Virus record (IMG/VR): IMGVR_UViG_3300021077_000018
Location: 1-36,850 of that record
Reading direction: 5' to 3' (one strand)
Length of the DNA: 36,850 bases
From: a virus
Part shown: positions 35,186 through 36,850 of the stretch, one piece after another
Layout: each line of letters opens with the position of its first letter
Numbering within the stretch: position 1 is the stretch's first letter
The notes under the pieces: model-generated
The model's database searches: none
What the model saw: only the letters and a program-made list of their open reading frames with translations
What the model was told of the DNA's origin: nothing
Made by a program: the position numbers and the translations under genes

Positions 35186-36834
35186 TATAATGTTATACCA
35201 TCTTTAATTTTAATAAGTGCGATTTTATCGTTTGCTTGTGCTGATGTGAAAGTTAAAAGTCCTCCAGATAATGCAACTCCTGTTACTGGTGCTCCAAGTA
35301 AACCAACTCTATTTGCCCAAGTTGAACCATTCCAATACCAATAAGAAATTTGATTATAAGCATTGACTGTAGATGGTGCTGGCAAAATCATTGTTCCTGA
35401 ACCTGTAAAATTTAAAACTTTTATTCCTTTTTTAATGAACTGATTTTCTGTAGTTGTTTGTTCTTGAATTGATGCAGTTGTTGTTCCAGCTCTCCATCCC
35501 TCTGGTGGTTTTACTACCCCATCAGCTCCATTATTTGAGAAGTCTTCTAGGAGAGTGGTTTTTATTTGTGAGTTGTGGTATTTTCTAGCTTCAGCTGCAG
35601 TTATACCACGATTATAAACACGAATATCTTGTATTTCTCCTGAAAAGTTATCTCCGAATCCTGACCTACCACCAATACATAACGGAACAATCCCTGATGG
35701 TTCAACTAGTCCAGCCGTTGAAGATAGAGTATCAGCTACTCCATTAACATAAGCGAAATATACTCCACCAACTCTTCCAGCTATTAAAGTTGCTTTTGAG
35801 CCAGTACCGATTGGTAAAATTCCAACTCTACCTACTCTAGCAGCAGAATAATAACTATTTATACCTATTAAATTATTGTTAATACAAAAACCTGTTCTAT
35901 TAGTTCCATTAACATTGTCTAAAATATCATATTGACTAGTCCCAGGGATTAAATTCACTGTTGCCATAATAGTATAGTCCGAAGTATCGGTTATCGCTAA
36001 AGGTGTGTTTGAACCAACATAAGAAGTTGAAAGTGGAAATCTAACTCCATCTGTTCCTGTTGTTGAATTAACCATAAGAGGTAAATTATTGCCATTTCCT
36101 GAAATATCATTAAACTTGCCACCTTGTCTTGTCATATTCCAAGCCGCAGTAAGTCCACTCTCCTTTAAAGCATTAGGTTTCATCTTTAAGATAGACTTTG
36201 GTTTTTTGATGTTGGTAGCTTTTAGAAATTTAGAGTAGTCATTGTTTACATCGGTTTGAGTCCAAGCTGTGTTGTGGACTTCGCCTTTTAAAACATCTTG
36301 CTGGCTATAATTTGTAGCAGCGACATCATATCCTATATTTAAAGTTCCTGAAGTTAGAGTTTGGGTTGGGATTGTTCCTACATAGGTTAGAGTTTGTTGT
36401 ACTCCATTTACATACGCTTTTATTTTAGCATTACCCGCTTGCGTTCCATCATAAACCATCACTACTTGCATCATATTATGATAGTTAGTCAACGCACAAT
36501 ATCCATATCTTCCTACTGTATCACCAACAGAAAAATACCAGTTTCCATCACTAGCAGAGTTCATCCAAAGTAAAGGCACATTTCCCGCTGACGCTATATT
36601 TAAACCAGCAGAATTTTGAAGTTTATAGTTTTTACCCCACCAAACTATTGTTGCTTTTGTCAAAGCTCCGAAAGAAGTTGCAAGTGTTGCTTTTTGAGTA
36701 GTGCCTGAAGTGCTAAAAGCCATTCCTTTTTCAGTATCTTTTAAAACAGGTGAACCAGTAATAGTTAAAGCTGTCGTACTAACATTGTCTATCAAACTTC
36801 CTTTATTAAATTGTGTGCTGAATATTTTAGACAT
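35185..36834 (-). CDS. Tail appendage protein with two LamG-like domains (second paralogue)
   Basis: This 549-residue protein has two LamG-like domains, roughly 1-205 and 225-425, each containing the strand/loop pattern FSVGDTVGRYGYCALTNY or YFAYVNGVADTLSSTAG and ending in a short helix (GITAAEARKYHNSQ near 412-425). A shorter beta-rich tail domain follows (430-549, ending ALIKIKDGITL). The ATG at 36834 overlaps the stop of the 32-1243 gene by eight bases once the circle is closed. Both proteins probably form the receptor-binding outer parts of the tail. Confidence 0.78.
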   Translation of the reverse strand: MSKIFSTQFNKGSLIDNVSTTALTITGSPVLKDTEKGMAFSTSGTTQKATLATSFGALTKATIVWWGKNYKLQNSAGLNIASAGNVPLLWMNSASDGNWYFSVGDTVGRYGYCALTNYHNMMQVVMVYDGTQAGNAKIKAYVNGVQQTLTYVGTIPTQTLTSGTLNIGYDVAATNYSQQDVLKGEVHNTAWTQTDVNNDYSKFLKATNIKKPKSILKMKPNALKESGLTAAWNMTRQGGKFNDISGNGNNLPLMVNSTTGTDGVRFPLSTSYVGSNTPLAITDTSDYTIMATVNLIPGTSQYDILDNVNGTNRTGFCINNNLIGINSYYSAARVGRVGILPIGTGSKATLIAGRVGGVYFAYVNGVADTLSSTAGLVEPSGIVPLCIGGRSGFGDNFSGEIQDIRVYNRGITAAEARKYHNSQIKTTLLEDFSNNGADGVVKPPEGWRAGTTTASIQEQTTTENQFIKKGIKVLNFTGSGTMILPAPSTVNAYNQISYWYWNGSTWANRVGLLGAPVTGVALSGGLLTFTSAQANDKIALIKIKDGITL

Positions 36835-36850
36835 ATCTATTCTTTTGTGA
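36796..36850. repeat. Terminal direct repeat marking a circular assembly (right copy)
   Basis: Identical to 1-55. It includes the first codons of the 35185-36834 gene and the last codons of the 32-1243 gene. True genome length is therefore 36,795 bases. Confidence 0.93.

Overview
This window is one complete, AT-rich, tailed-phage genome assembled as a circle. Bases 1-55 and 36796-36850 are identical, so the unique circle is 36,795 bp and its junction falls between two tail-appendage genes. Every supported gene lies on the minus strand and is tightly packed, often with overlapping stop and start codons. No tRNA, rRNA, CRISPR array, integrase, DNA polymerase, helicase or primase was recognised.

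Layout in transcription order (high to low coordinate). (1) 34.0-32.3 kb: intrinsic terminators alternate with TATAAT promoters. Two candidate small RNAs (33.99-33.71 kb) are followed by three small genes with strong Shine-Dalgarno (SD) sequences, then a small membrane protein and a secreted lytic transglycosylase. (2) 32.2-24.3 kb: metallophosphoesterase, NinG-like HNH protein, a third short promoter-terminator unit, then an early operon behind a TTGACA/TATACT promoter. That operon encodes RecT-like annealase, YqaJ-type exonuclease, a small protein with an SSB-like tail, HTH and ribbon-helix-helix regulators, zinc-binding proteins and two DNA methyltransferases. (3) 24.2-12.7 kb: small genes, terminase small and large subunits, portal, scaffold, N4-gp56-type major capsid protein, connector and tail genes. 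(4) 12.7-6.7 kb: a probable tail nozzle and two large virion or ejection proteins, the second ending in a zeta-toxin-like kinase. (5) 6.6-3.7 kb: a cassette behind a second strong promoter and a three-hairpin leader, ending in a PurD-like ATP-grasp enzyme. (6) 3.7 kb to the junction and on to 34.0 kb: tail fibres, two LamG-domain appendages, a holin-like protein and a papain-family peptidase with a peptidoglycan-binding domain. The late operon ends at a terminator at 33.87 kb.

The gene set suggests a short-tailed virus: portal, N4-gp56-type capsid, nozzle-like propeller, ejection proteins, and no tape measure or sheath. It appears to use host replication proteins. Two perfect DnaA boxes sit beside its two strongest promoters, and RecT, exonuclease and NinG could process replication intermediates. 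The host cannot be read directly. The style of the transglycosylase, the papain-type lysin and some tail-protein N-termini recall proteins I associate with Patescibacteria (CPR) and their phages, but this is a weak inference from memory.

Three things stand out. First, the ATP-grasp cassette lies inside the tail region. Second, there are three short promoter-terminator units that may make small RNAs. Third, translation starts are mixed: leaderless-looking starts (TATAAT, 7-8 nt, ATG), non-SD A/T-rich starts in the capsid genes, and near-perfect SDs in one small cluster.
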